Source: Pseudorhodoplanes sp.
GTDB lineage: Bacteria > Pseudomonadota > Alphaproteobacteria > Rhizobiales > Xanthobacteraceae
Assembly (NCBI GenBank): GCA_032027085.1
Contig: JAVSMS010000001.1
Coordinates: 2,687,126-2,751,125, forward strand
Length of the DNA stretch: 64,000 nt
Direction of reading: 5' to 3'
The notes beneath the pieces were generated by a model, which saw only the letters and a list, made by a program, of their open reading frames with translations, did no database searches and was not told the DNA's origin. This document shows positions 1 through 8,707 of this stretch, one piece after another. Every line of letters starts with the position of its first letter. Position 1 is the first letter of the stretch. The position numbers and the translations under genes are program-made.

Positions 1-1137
1 CTCATTGCCGCCGCCCAAAGGCTCAAGGAGTGCGTTAGGCATGAGGATACGGTCGCACGTTTCGGCGGAGATGAGTTTCTCGTGCTGCTGGACGATATTG
101 GGCCTGAACACGCAAGTCTCGTAGCGGAAAAGATCCAGAAAGCGCTTGTGCGGCCGTTTGAGGTGGAGCAGCGCGAGCTGCATCTTGGGAGCAGCATCGG
201 AATTTGCATATTCCCGAGCGACGGCAAAACGGTTGATGAAATTCTCCTATTTGCTGATGCGGCAATGTATGCGGCCAAGCATGCGGGCCGGAAAGCGGTA
301 TGCTTCTATTCGTCCGCCATCAATGAGAAGCTGCAGGAAAAGGTTTCCCTTGTTGAGGAATTGCATACCGCGCTGGTTGAGAACCAGCTCGGACTGGTGT
401 TTCAGCCGATCATCGACCTCAGGTCGAACGTGCTTGGGAAATGTGAGGCGCTCATAAGGTGGCATCATCCCAGCAAAGGGGTCCTCAATCCCGGACAATT
501 CATTCCGGTCGCAGAAACTTACGGCCTCATGCCCGAAATCGAAGGATGGGTCATTAAAAATGTGGTTCTCCAGTCAGACCTGTGGAGATGCGAAGGCATC
601 GAGGTTCAGATCTCGGTGAACATTTCCGCCCATTACCTGCGGTCCGATCAGCAGGTCGCATCCCTCATAGATCTTCTGCAAAAGCATCGGGCTGACAATA
701 CCAAATTCATACTGGAGATAACCGAGTCCCATCTGATGCACGACGAGGGCGCCCAGTTTGCCCGTGTGGCCCGTCTGGTCGAGGCCGGAGCGGAGATCGC
801 AATCGATGATTTCGGAACGGGATATTCTTCACTGAGCTATCTGACGCGTCTTCCCGCAAAATATCTCAAGCTCGACAGGTCATTTATCACAAATCTCAAC
901 TCATCTCTCCAGCAGCGGCTGGTTCGGTCAGTGATCAGTATCGCCCACGATGTGGGAATGCACGTTGTTGCGGAAGGAGTGGAAACAAAAGATCAATTGG
1001 ATTTGCTGCTTGAATATGAATGCGATTATGCTCAGGGTTATCTTTTTGCCAAGCCCCTTAGCGCGGCGGACTTCTCCCAGCACTTCAAATCCTTCGCGGG
1101 CGGCTTGATCCAGCGGCGCCTGGCGAGATTGGCCTGA
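1..1137 (+). CDS. GGDEF-EAL domain protein, 5' truncated by the window edge
   Basis: The reading frame is already open at base 1 and ends with TGA at 1135-1137; 378 codons are visible. The first ~75 residues are the end of a diguanylate cyclase (GGDEF) domain, with RFGGDEF at about residues 20-26. An EAL phosphodiesterase domain follows from about residue 120, with the EALIRW motif and the DDFGTGYSSLSYL signature, and it runs to the C-terminus. Such proteins make or break cyclic di-GMP. GGDEF and the EAL signatures I can see look intact, so the protein may be bifunctional. Any N-terminal sensor domain lies outside the window. An internal ATG at 82 falls inside the GGDEF domain and is not the true start. 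Confidence 0.95.
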   Translation, partial: LIAAAQRLKECVRHEDTVARFGGDEFLVLLDDIGPEHASLVAEKIQKALVRPFEVEQRELHLGSSIGICIFPSDGKTVDEILLFADAAMYAAKHAGRKAVCFYSSAINEKLQEKVSLVEELHTALVENQLGLVFQPIIDLRSNVLGKCEALIRWHHPSKGVLNPGQFIPVAETYGLMPEIEGWVIKNVVLQSDLWRCEGIEVQISVNISAHYLRSDQQVASLIDLLQKHRADNTKFILEITESHLMHDEGAQFARVARLVEAGAEIAIDDFGTGYSSLSYLTRLPAKYLKLDRSFITNLNSSLQQRLVRSVISIAHDVGMHVVAEGVETKDQLDLLLEYECDYAQGYLFAKPLSAADFSQHFKSFAGGLIQRRLARLA

Positions 1138-1728
1138 GCCGAGGACACGGCCACCCAATCACGCGAACATCAACGCGCGGATGTCTGTGCGCGGATCTCT
1201 TCGGCGGCGCGTTTTAAGGGAACGAGTACCGCTCTTTGGCCGTTGCCTCGAGCGTTCCAAAAATCAGACTGTACATGAAAAGGAAGGACTCATTCTTTTT
1301 CCGCGCGATGCGACCCGATCGGAGGGGCGACTCGACACTGCCCACGCGCAGATGCATCATGATCATGATGGTCACGGCGAACATTTGCGACAATGAGCCA
1401 GGGTCACCGACGGCTTCAACTTCCCGAAGGTGCGTGCCGCTCATGGCAGGCGCTTTATGCGGGAACAGCTAAGCTGACCAGCGACCTGATGGAGCATATC
1501 CACTTGGAGAACAACATTTTGTTCCAAGATATGAGGCGCCGCGCACGCAAGGATGAATGCCGGTTGGTGAGAGTATTGGCTGGTCCCCGGCTTGCCGCAG
1601 GTTCTTTAGTTGCGCATGGTCTTTGAAGCCGGACGCAGTGAAACGGCGCGGCCGGCAGATATTTACAGCCACTCGGTCGACATGGGCTGGCGTCGCATTG
1701 CGGTACCAGTCCCACATCTTTCTAAGAC
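1138..1728. other. Intergenic stretch with a decayed gene
   Basis: About 590 bases separate the GGDEF-EAL gene from the end of the metal-efflux operon. The only recognisable content is the frameshifted RIC/YtfE fragment at about 1345-1560. No clear hairpin, promoter or intact gene is visible in the rest. Confidence 0.6.
1345..1560 (+). pseudogene. Remnant of an iron-sulfur cluster repair (RIC/YtfE/ScdA) gene
   Basis: Translating across two frames recovers the C-terminal half of a di-iron RIC protein. HHDHDGHGEHLR starts at 1352. After an in-frame TGA at 1394-1396 comes RVTDGFNFP, and a frame change near 1425 leads to PEGACRSWQALYAG and then DLMEHIHLENNILF at about 1485-1525. The His-Asp-His and HIHLENN elements are hemerythrin-type iron ligands of this family, which repairs nitrosatively or oxidatively damaged Fe-S clusters. 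The N-terminal part is missing and the frame is broken at least twice, so this is a relic. Its presence fits an organism that once met nitric oxide, as denitrifiers do. Confidence 0.75.
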
Positions 1729-2106
1729 TCAATTGAACTTCGCATTGGCCGTCGCACCGGCAGGATTCGTAATTTGAACGACGCCCTTCGGATTCTCTGG
1801 AACTTTGGCAGCGGCATCTCCTTTCAGCCGATTATCTTCGGCAGGTGAGAGCGGAACACGATGGCTTTTGCCATCGACCACGAGGATCGCGACGCCTTTG
1901 TAGCCGTCGACGCGGACCGGCTTGTCGTCATGGCCGACCAGGAACGCCTCGACAGTTGTTCCCTTCGTCACAAGCTCAACATGATAGTTTCCCGCTTGAA
2001 CAATGCGTCCGCCGTGCCTCGCTTTGGGGTCGTGGGCTTCGGCCGCCAACGGAACGATCGTCGCCGCAAACGCGAGGACAGCAAGTGATTTCGCTCTGAA
2101 CATCAA
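1729..2106 (-). CDS. Small periplasmic protein of the heavy-metal efflux operon
   Basis: This 125-residue protein has an N-terminal signal peptide (about residues 1-24, cleavage after AAEA) and a mature part starting HDPKARHGG. The mature domain looks like a small beta-rich domain without cysteines, with His residues near its N-terminus. It is the last gene of the operon, 15 bases after the RND pump gene and on the same strand. I do not recognise a named family; periplasmic proteins of this size beside CusA/CzcA genes are often thought to help bind metal. That role is inferred from context only. Confidence 0.75.
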   Translation of the reverse strand: MMFRAKSLAVLAFAATIVPLAAEAHDPKARHGGRIVQAGNYHVELVTKGTTVEAFLVGHDDKPVRVDGYKGVAILVVDGKSHRVPLSPAEDNRLKGDAAAKVPENPKGVVQITNPAGATANAKFN

Positions 2107-2121
2107 TGTCTCCTTGTTGAA

Positions 2122-5100
2122 CTAGAAGGATTGCACGGGGTTGGCCTCGGCTGCCGGGCCCGCCTGTCTCTTGGCGGCGCCTGCACGGAGGCGCTCGATC
2201 GGCTTGCGGCCGAGCCACAGAATGAGGAGCGGCGTGACAAACGCATCGAGCAGTGTTGCGCTGATCAGCCCACCGAAAATCGTCACAGCCACCGGATAGA
2301 GGATTTCCTTTCCGGGGCTGGCCGGATCGACCAGCAGGGGAATCAACGCGACGCCTGCCGCCAGCGCGGTCATAAGGACCGGCGTCATGCGTTCGAGGCA
2401 GCCGCGCGTGATCAGGTCCCGCCCGAAAGGCGTGCCTTCGTTGAGAGCAAGATTGATGATGTGGCTGATCTTGAGAATGCCATTGCGGGAGGCGATGCCG
2501 GTGAGCGTGATGAAGCCGATCATGCTGGCGACCGAGAGCGGCTGGCCGGCCAGCCACAGCGCCGCGACTGAGCCAATCAACGCGAGCGGAACGCTGCCCA
2601 TGATGATCAGAGCCAGGATCGCGGAGCGGTAGCGGCTGTAGAGGATCGCAAATATCAGCGACAGTGACACCAGGGAAAGCAGACCGATGCTGCGCGCGGC
2701 CTGTTCCTGCGCCTGGAATGTGCCTTCCAGGCTCGCAAACATGCCTTCGGGCAATCGGGTATCGCGCAGGATCTGCCGGATCGCCGCGACGATAGCGGCC
2801 TGGTCCGTCGTGCCGTCACTGTTGGCGAGCACGACGATGCGGCGGCGGCCATTCTCGCGAAGGATCTGGTTGGGGCCCTCGGTCTCCCTGATGTCTGCGA
2901 TTTGCCGCGCCGGAATCCAGCCGCGCGGCGTTTCAAGCAGGAGGTCGCCAAGCCCCTGCGCTGTCCGCAAGCTGTCGGGCAGCCGCATGACTACATCGAA
3001 CCGGCGAAAACTGTCGATGACGCGCGAGACTACGCGACCATTCGATAGCCTGCTCAGTTGATCGACCACGGCCGCAGGCTGCACGCCGTAAAGTGCCGCG
3101 CGTCCGTAATCGATGCGGATTTCGAGCTGCGGAATGCGCACCTGCTTTTCAACCTGAAGATCGGTCACGCCGGGAATACGGGAAATCATTTCCCGCAGCT
3201 CCTCGGCTTTGCTGCGCATGGCATCGAGGTCATCGCCGAAAACCTTGAGTGCGAGTTCCGAGCGGATGCCGGACAGCATGTGGTCGAGCCGATGGGAGAT
3301 CGGTTGGCCGACATTGATCGAGAGGGGCAGCACCGAAAGACGGCTGCGGATGTCGGCAACAATCTCGCTCTTGCTTCGCTGCGATGACCGCAGGTCGATT
3401 TCAAGTTCGGAGACATGAATGCCTTCGGCGTGCTCGTCGAGTTCGGCGCGCCCGGTGCGACGCCCGACCGACTTGACCTCGGGAATGCTGAGGATGATGC
3501 GCTCGGCGATGGTGCCCACCCGGTTTGATTCGGACAGCGAGACGCCGGGATTGAACGTCATCAGGACCGTGAAAGTGCCTTCGTTGAAGGGCGGCAGGAA
3601 CGTGCGCGGCAGTGCCAGTGCCGCCAGGGTGGCGCCGGTGACCAGGATGACAGTAGCGACAAGAATGCCACGCGATTGCCCATAGGCCGCCGCCAGCGCC
3701 GCCCCATACCAGCGCTTGAGGTTACCAACGAGCGGGCTTTCATGTTCTGCCAGGCGCTTGAGGCCGGGCAGCATGTAATAGGCCATGACCGGCGTCAGCG
3801 TGATCGAAACCGCGAGACTTGCAAGAATGGAGATGATGTAGGCCTGACCAAGCGGCGCGAACAGTTTGCCTTCAATGCCCGACAGCGCGAACAACGGGAC
3901 GAATACGAGAACGATAATAGCGGTGGCGTAGACAATGCCGGAACGCACCTCCTGCGAGGCGCTGACCACCACATCGAAAGTCGAACGCGGATTGCCGAGC
4001 GCCCGGTTCTCTCGCAGCCGCCGGAAGATGTTCTCAACGTCGACCACGGCATCATCCACGAGTTCACCGATTGCAATGGCAATGCCACCCAGCGTCATGG
4101 TGTTGATCGACAGGCCCGCGAAATAGAAGACAACCGCCGTGGCGCAGAGCGACATCGGAATGGCGGTGAGCGAGATGGCCGTGGTGCGCCAATTCAGCAG
4201 GAATGCAAACAGTACGATCGAAACGACTGCGGCTGCCTCGATTAGCACCGTCTGCACGTTGCGGATCGAGGACTCGATGAAATTCGCCTGCCGGAAGATC
4301 AGATTGTCCGCCTTGATGCCGAGCGGCAGGCTGTTGTTAAGATCTTTCAGCGCCTCTTCGATCTTGCCCGTGAGCTCGATGGTGTCGACATGGGGCTGCT
4401 TCTCGATAGCGACGACCACGGACGGCTTGCCCATATAGCCGCTGTCTCCGCGCTTGAGACGCGCCGCGAATTCGACGGTCGCCACCTGATGCAGAAAGAT
4501 CGGGCGGGTCTCGACCGTGGCCACGACGATATTGCGCAGATCGTCGAGGCTGGTGGTGCGGCCGATATTGCGGATCAGATACTCGCGCGAGTTCAGATCG
4601 GTGAAGCCGCCGCCGGCATTGGTACCGAACTGGGCCAGCGCTTTCTCGATCTGCTCATAGCTGACGCCGAGCGCGCGGAGGGCGGGGGGCTGCGGCGAGA
4701 CGCGATACTGCCGGACCTCACCGCCCATCGGGATGACCTGCGCCACACCGGGGATGCTCATCAGCCGCGGACGGATGGTGAAGTCGGCGGCCTCGCGCAA
4801 CTCCATGGGTGTCGCGTGGTCGCTGGTGACCGCCACCATGATAATCTGTCCCATCAGCGAACTGATCGGGCCCATCATTGGCGTGACATTGGCGGGCAGC
4901 TGCTCGCGAATGAGGTTGAGCCGCTCGGCCACAAGCTGGCGGTTGCGGAATACGTCGGCGTCCCAGTCGAATTCGACATATACGACGGAAAGACCGACGC
5001 CCGACACCGATCGCACACGGGTCACGCCGGGCACACCGTTCATCTGCGTCTCGATCGGGAAGGTCACCAGCAACTCGACTTCCGGCGGGGCAAGGCCTTC

Positions 5101-5259
5101 CGCCTCGGTCATGATGGTCACGGTCTGACGATTGAGATCGGGGAACACGTCGACCGCCAGGCGGGTCAGGCTGAACGCGCCCATGATCATCAGCGCCGCG
5201 CTCAGGGCGAGCACCAGCATGCGGTTGCGCAATGATTGCGTGACGAGGAATGTGAACAT
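2122..5259 (-). CDS. Heavy-metal efflux RND transporter (CusA/CzcA family)
   Basis: The 1045-residue length is typical of inner-membrane RND pumps of the heavy-metal (HME) class. It has TM1 at about residues 12-32, two large periplasmic loops, and the TM4 segment GELVDDAVVDVEN near residue 405, which carries the acidic proton-relay residues of the HME class. These pumps export Cu(I)/Ag(I) or Zn/Co/Cd using the proton gradient, together with an adaptor and an outer-membrane channel. The adaptor gene ends 11 bases upstream and the small periplasmic gene follows 15 bases downstream, so this is one operon. The metal cannot be decided from sequence alone. No outer-membrane factor gene is nearby. 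Confidence 0.95.
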   Translation of the reverse strand: MFTFLVTQSLRNRMLVLALSAALMIMGAFSLTRLAVDVFPDLNRQTVTIMTEAEGLAPPEVELLVTFPIETQMNGVPGVTRVRSVSGVGLSVVYVEFDWDADVFRNRQLVAERLNLIREQLPANVTPMMGPISSLMGQIIMVAVTSDHATPMELREAADFTIRPRLMSIPGVAQVIPMGGEVRQYRVSPQPPALRALGVSYEQIEKALAQFGTNAGGGFTDLNSREYLIRNIGRTTSLDDLRNIVVATVETRPIFLHQVATVEFAARLKRGDSGYMGKPSVVVAIEKQPHVDTIELTGKIEEALKDLNNSLPLGIKADNLIFRQANFIESSIRNVQTVLIEAAAVVSIVLFAFLLNWRTTAISLTAIPMSLCATAVVFYFAGLSINTMTLGGIAIAIGELVDDAVVDVENIFRRLRENRALGNPRSTFDVVVSASQEVRSGIVYATAIIVLVFVPLFALSGIEGKLFAPLGQAYIISILASLAVSITLTPVMAYYMLPGLKRLAEHESPLVGNLKRWYGAALAAAYGQSRGILVATVILVTGATLAALALPRTFLPPFNEGTFTVLMTFNPGVSLSESNRVGTIAERIILSIPEVKSVGRRTGRAELDEHAEGIHVSELEIDLRSSQRSKSEIVADIRSRLSVLPLSINVGQPISHRLDHMLSGIRSELALKVFGDDLDAMRSKAEELREMISRIPGVTDLQVEKQVRIPQLEIRIDYGRAALYGVQPAAVVDQLSRLSNGRVVSRVIDSFRRFDVVMRLPDSLRTAQGLGDLLLETPRGWIPARQIADIRETEGPNQILRENGRRRIVVLANSDGTTDQAAIVAAIRQILRDTRLPEGMFASLEGTFQAQEQAARSIGLLSLVSLSLIFAILYSRYRSAILALIIMGSVPLALIGSVAALWLAGQPLSVASMIGFITLTGIASRNGILKISHIINLALNEGTPFGRDLITRGCLERMTPVLMTALAAGVALIPLLVDPASPGKEILYPVAVTIFGGLISATLLDAFVTPLLILWLGRKPIERLRAGAAKRQAGPAAEANPVQSF

Positions 5260-5270
5260 GGTGCGAGCGC

Positions 5271-6947
5271 TCAGCGGACGTGATCGAGGAGTTCTGCGCC
5301 CTGAACTACAATGCGCTTGCCAGGCTTGAGCCCCGCGAGGATCAACACACGATCGCCGTCAAGCGGCTCGGTTCGCACCGGACGCGACACGAATCTTTCG
5401 GCAGAGGGTTGTTCATAGACATGCTCCTGCCCGTTGGCGGTCCGGACGACGGCGGTGCGCGGCACGGCAATGCCGCTCCTGTGCTTGCCGTTTGCGGCAA
5501 ACACGGTGACGAACAGTCCCGGCCGAATGCCGCTGGTGTCGCCTTCGATGGCGAAATGGATGGGGATCGCTTGACTGCGGTCTGCAAAGCCGGCGCCGCG
5601 AAAGGCAAGCTGCAGGGTCTTGCCGTCCGCTGTCGTCGCCGTCGCTGATTGCAACCCGTTCAACGCGTCATAGCTCAGCGCCTCGACCCACAATTTCTGC
5701 GGATCGACGATCTGGAAGATCACCGCATTGGTCTGCGCGATCTGTCCGGCGACCGGCGTGCCTTCCGCGATAACGCCGGACACCGGCGCCACGAGGGCCT
5801 CCGGCTCTCGCCGCACCCGATCAAGCGATACGCGCCGGTCCTTCAAGCCCTGAAGTTCAAGACGCGTGTCATCGAGCTGCGTGCGGGAAACGGCGCCGCT
5901 GGCAGCGAGCTGCTCGTAGCGCGCGAGCCGGCGTTCCACGATGGCGATCTGCTGATCGAGTTCGCCCTGGCGCTGGCGCATGTCGGAAACGTCAATGGTT
6001 TGGACAGGTGGTGTGACGTAGCCAAGGATGTCGCCAGCCTTGACCACAGCGCCAAGTCGGGGAAAGCCGCCGGGCGGTGGCGACAAGCGGCCGCCCAGTG
6101 CGGTCTGCACGTAGCCGCTGGCACTCGGGTCCGGAATGATGCGACCTGGGAGCTCGACCGCACGCTGGAAGCTGCCGGTCCCCGAGACCAGCGTGCGCAG
6201 CCCGAAGATGCGCTGGACGAATTTGGGAACGAAAAGCCCGCCGTCAGGCTGCCGCTGTGCGCGTTCGCTTTGTCCGGCGCTGACCGCTGGCGATGCCTGC
6301 ACTCCGTCATCGTGCCCTTCGTGCGACAGGCCTTTGTCGAGGAAAAGGGGTGTCGCGGCGGCAACTGCCAGCGGGATCAGCAGCACGCGTCGCCCATACC
6401 TCCGGCGACCCAGCGCAAACCCTGCGGCCAGGCCGATCCCGAGTGTGACCGGCATAAGTGGTGCGAGCATCTTGCCCACATACGCCTTGGTACCCGACCA
6501 GTCCGTGGCATCGCCCCGCTCGCCGGCGTCTGCATCGCCGGGGATGTCAAGGCTGACCGAAAACACATCGATATCGTCACCGGCGGTGACGCTGAGCGCG
6601 ATATCGGCACGACCGGATTTGGGCAGCCATGGCGCGTCCAGGCTGTAGGTGCCGTCAGGCTGGGCGAGGGCCGGAACCGGTCCGTTGGGTGTTTCAACCT
6701 CGATTTTGGCATCGGCGACGGGCTCGTTTGTCGCGAACCTGTCGAGGTAGAGCGTCAACCGGTCCTTGTTGGCGACAACGACCAGCTGAAGGGCGGACGA
6801 TGAGGCTTCGCCGCGCGGCAAGACATTCGTCGGCAAAGGTGCGGCCTGGTCGCCATGATCGTGCCCTTCATGCGCGTTGACGAAGCCGGTGCCCAGGAAC
6901 AGTGCCAGCGCAGTGACGCGCAGCCCGAGTGAAAGTGCGGAAAACAT
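5271..6947 (-). CDS. RND efflux periplasmic adaptor (CusB/CzcB type) with N-terminal extension
   Basis: I place the start at 6947 (558 residues), where MFSALSLGLRV begins a clear signal peptide preceded by an AGGGAT ribosome site; the frame extends to 7196 but that part looks non-coding. Order of parts: signal peptide 1-25, His motif HEGHDHGDQ right after cleavage, a beta-sandwich-like domain about 45-140, two short hydrophobic segments about 160-205, a second His motif SHEGHDDG, then the adaptor core (barrel-sandwich hybrid and alpha-hairpin) from about 225. It links the RND pump to an outer-membrane channel. The two HEGHD clusters suggest direct metal binding. Alternative: a nickel/cobalt/zinc (CznB or NccB-like) adaptor. 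Confidence 0.9.
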   Translation of the reverse strand: MFSALSLGLRVTALALFLGTGFVNAHEGHDHGDQAAPLPTNVLPRGEASSSALQLVVVANKDRLTLYLDRFATNEPVADAKIEVETPNGPVPALAQPDGTYSLDAPWLPKSGRADIALSVTAGDDIDVFSVSLDIPGDADAGERGDATDWSGTKAYVGKMLAPLMPVTLGIGLAAGFALGRRRYGRRVLLIPLAVAAATPLFLDKGLSHEGHDDGVQASPAVSAGQSERAQRQPDGGLFVPKFVQRIFGLRTLVSGTGSFQRAVELPGRIIPDPSASGYVQTALGGRLSPPPGGFPRLGAVVKAGDILGYVTPPVQTIDVSDMRQRQGELDQQIAIVERRLARYEQLAASGAVSRTQLDDTRLELQGLKDRRVSLDRVRREPEALVAPVSGVIAEGTPVAGQIAQTNAVIFQIVDPQKLWVEALSYDALNGLQSATATTADGKTLQLAFRGAGFADRSQAIPIHFAIEGDTSGIRPGLFVTVFAANGKHRSGIAVPRTAVVRTANGQEHVYEQPSAERFVSRPVRTEPLDGDRVLILAGLKPGKRIVVQGAELLDHVR

Positions 6948-7030
6948 GTCGGTGATCCCTCCATCCGTGAACGGGGCCGGACACGGCGACCATCTCGCTT
7001 GCGAGACGGCGCCTTGGCGCGACCAACGAT

Positions 7031-7456
7031 TCAGGACAGGGATCTGGGAGGCCGCCTCAATCCGTTGGCGGGAGCGCTCGTCACGGGCGGCGCCATGTAA
7101 GCACCGTAGGCAACGCTGCCGGCGGCAGGCCAGGCATCGCCGACCATTGGTTGGATGACGGCTGCACACGACGTACAATGACTGGCGGTGCAGCATCCGC
7201 GGTCACCGCAGTCTGGCATCGTTAACGAATCGCTGACGGGAATCGAATCGCTGGCGCTTATCGCCGCCGCCTGCGAGTACTCCGCGGCGGAGCGTTGTGT
7301 GACGGCCTGCTCATGCGATTGGGGCGTGCTGACAACAGGGTGATGCACATGTGCCTGGTGACTATGGCCAGCATGCGCATGGGCAACAGACGGCACGCTC
7401 GCGGCCAGAAGTGCCACAAAGCCGAACAGCCAGAAAACTGCTCCAACGCGCTTCAT
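7031..7456 (-). CDS. His/Cys-rich secreted protein heading the metal efflux operon
   Basis: This 141-residue protein starts with a signal peptide (about residues 1-27) followed by HAGHSHQAHVHH. A cysteine cluster, DCGDRGCCTASHCTSC, lies around residues 82-97. His and Cys density suggests periplasmic metal binding or sensing. It is the first gene of the (-) operon, 83 bases before the adaptor gene. Similar short proteins at the head of Cus/Czc operons are usually unnamed. I do not recognise a defined family, so the function is inferred from composition and place. Confidence 0.75.
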   Translation of the reverse strand: MKRVGAVFWLFGFVALLAASVPSVAHAHAGHSHQAHVHHPVVSTPQSHEQAVTQRSAAEYSQAAAISASDSIPVSDSLTMPDCGDRGCCTASHCTSCAAVIQPMVGDAWPAAGSVAYGAYMAPPVTSAPANGLRRPPRSLS

Positions 7457-7731
7457 AAGGTTGCGGGCGCCAAGATCGTTGAGGCCAATTCAGCAGACGA
7501 TCTAGGTCGATTTACGGCACAAGGCAATACCTCAAGTATCGGATCGTAAATCGCTTTCCGGTGCAGCCGATCCTTTCAGTCGCAAATCCATACAAGCCCT
7601 GAATCGGGCCCGTCCCTCAGCCGTTTAGTCTAGAACTTCGGATTTCGACGACAATCTCTCACGATACTTTAGGAAATTCCCGTTTTCTTGAAGTCACGCG
7701 GCGGAGACCGGCGTCGAAGATCGCCCGTGAT
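7457..7731 (-). promoter_or_regulatory. Probable promoter region of the metal efflux operon
   Basis: These 275 bases lie between the iclR-like gene and the first efflux gene, both on the minus strand, and must hold the operon promoter if iclR read-through does not drive it. The only symmetric element I see is ATAC-N5-GTAT at 7527-7539, 71 bases upstream of the start codon at 7456. It could be a metal-regulator operator, but the arms are only 4 bases long, so this is weak. No MerR, ArsR or two-component regulator gene is present nearby. Confidence 0.3.
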
Positions 7732-8568
7732 TTACCTGTCAGCCGAATGAGATGCTGTCATTTTGAAGCCTAGTTCAGATGAAAGCCGTTCAGTGAACTG
7801 CTTGAGCATCAAAGCAGGTTTGCTCGTCCAACCGACATCGAGCGTCTCCTGCTGACCGAGCACACCCACGACAAGCGAAAGCTTACCCATGTGATTGAAA
7901 ACCGGTGCGGCAAGCACGTGAATGCCAGGAATGAGATCGCCTTTGACGAAGGCCATCTGCCGACGGCGGACTTCGGCCAGCGGCAGAAGATGCTTTGACA
8001 GCCGCATCTGCTGGGGTGTTGCCTTTAGTTCACGTTCGAGGACAGGCGCCGTCAGTTGCTCGGGCATGAAGGCTTCAAAGATCTGTCCCGCAGCCGATCG
8101 GCGTAATGGCAGGATCGAGCCGGCACGTACGTTCAAAGTGATGGGCCGTCGGCTTTCCTGAATGGCTATCACCGTTGGACCGACGTCACCCCAGATCGAC
8201 ACCACGATCGTTTCATTCACCTCGTCAGCAAATGCCGGGATTTCGCGCAGTGCAAGACGAACCGGATCGAGTCCCCGCAGACCGGCAAGGCCGAGCGCGA
8301 TCGACAATGAACCGATGCCGTACGCGCCACTTGCATCGTCCTGGTAGAGAAGCCCGCCTCGTGTAAGGCTCGTCAGATACCGATGCACCTTGCCACGATG
8401 CATTTTTGTTGCCGTGGAAATTTCGCGCAGATGCATCAGTCCGCCGCGATCAGCGAACGCGCGCAGAATTGTTGCAGCGATCTCAACTGATTGAATTCCC
8501 AGGCGATCGTCGTCGGCGTCTTTCAAGTCGGCATCCTCTTGGGGTCTCTTGGCGGGCTGCTTTGGCAC
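7732..8568 (-). CDS. IclR family transcriptional regulator
   Basis: The 278 residues show an N-terminal winged helix-turn-helix (about residues 25-85, including MHLREISTATKMHRGKVHRYL) and a C-terminal effector-binding domain (about 100-265, with RSAAGQIFEAF). This is the usual IclR build, slightly longer at the N-terminus with a charged tail. IclR proteins control catabolic operons, often for aromatic acids, by binding a substrate or intermediate. It is divergent from the cupin dioxygenase gene and is the likely regulator of that cluster. An alternative start may exist a few codons downstream. Confidence 0.93.
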   Translation of the reverse strand: MPKQPAKRPQEDADLKDADDDRLGIQSVEIAATILRAFADRGGLMHLREISTATKMHRGKVHRYLTSLTRGGLLYQDDASGAYGIGSLSIALGLAGLRGLDPVRLALREIPAFADEVNETIVVSIWGDVGPTVIAIQESRRPITLNVRAGSILPLRRSAAGQIFEAFMPEQLTAPVLERELKATPQQMRLSKHLLPLAEVRRRQMAFVKGDLIPGIHVLAAPVFNHMGKLSLVVGVLGQQETLDVGWTSKPALMLKQFTERLSSELGFKMTASHSADR

Positions 8569-8707
8569 GTTTTGCCTGCGTTCTTGGTGAATAACCAGAT
8601 TGGACGGGCTAGCAGCTGCTCGCTGTTGACATCTGCTGGTGCGTCATATTAAGTAATACAGGTTACAAAATATAAGACAAAAAGAATCTTAGGGAAGGAT
8701 GGGTGTC
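8569..8707 (+). promoter_or_regulatory. Divergent promoter region iclR / cupin dioxygenase
   Basis: A perfect -35 hexamer TTGACA lies at 8626-8631; 17 bases later is TTAAGT at 8649-8654, a poor -10. The short dyad GTAA-N6-TTAC at 8653-8666 overlaps it and may be an IclR operator, which would fit an activator-dependent or repressed promoter. AGGGAAGG at 8691-8698 is a ribosome site 9 bases before the ATG at 8708, and is too close to the ATG at 8699. Confidence 0.4.

Noticed and set aside
6948-7196. An 83-residue N-terminal extension of the RND adaptor
   Set aside because: It overlaps the neighbouring His/Cys-rich gene and lies before a good signal peptide and ribosome site at 6947.
8653-8666. 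GTAA-N6-TTAC as a firm IclR operator
   Set aside because: The arms are only 4 bases and no second copy was found; kept only as a remark in the promoter entry.
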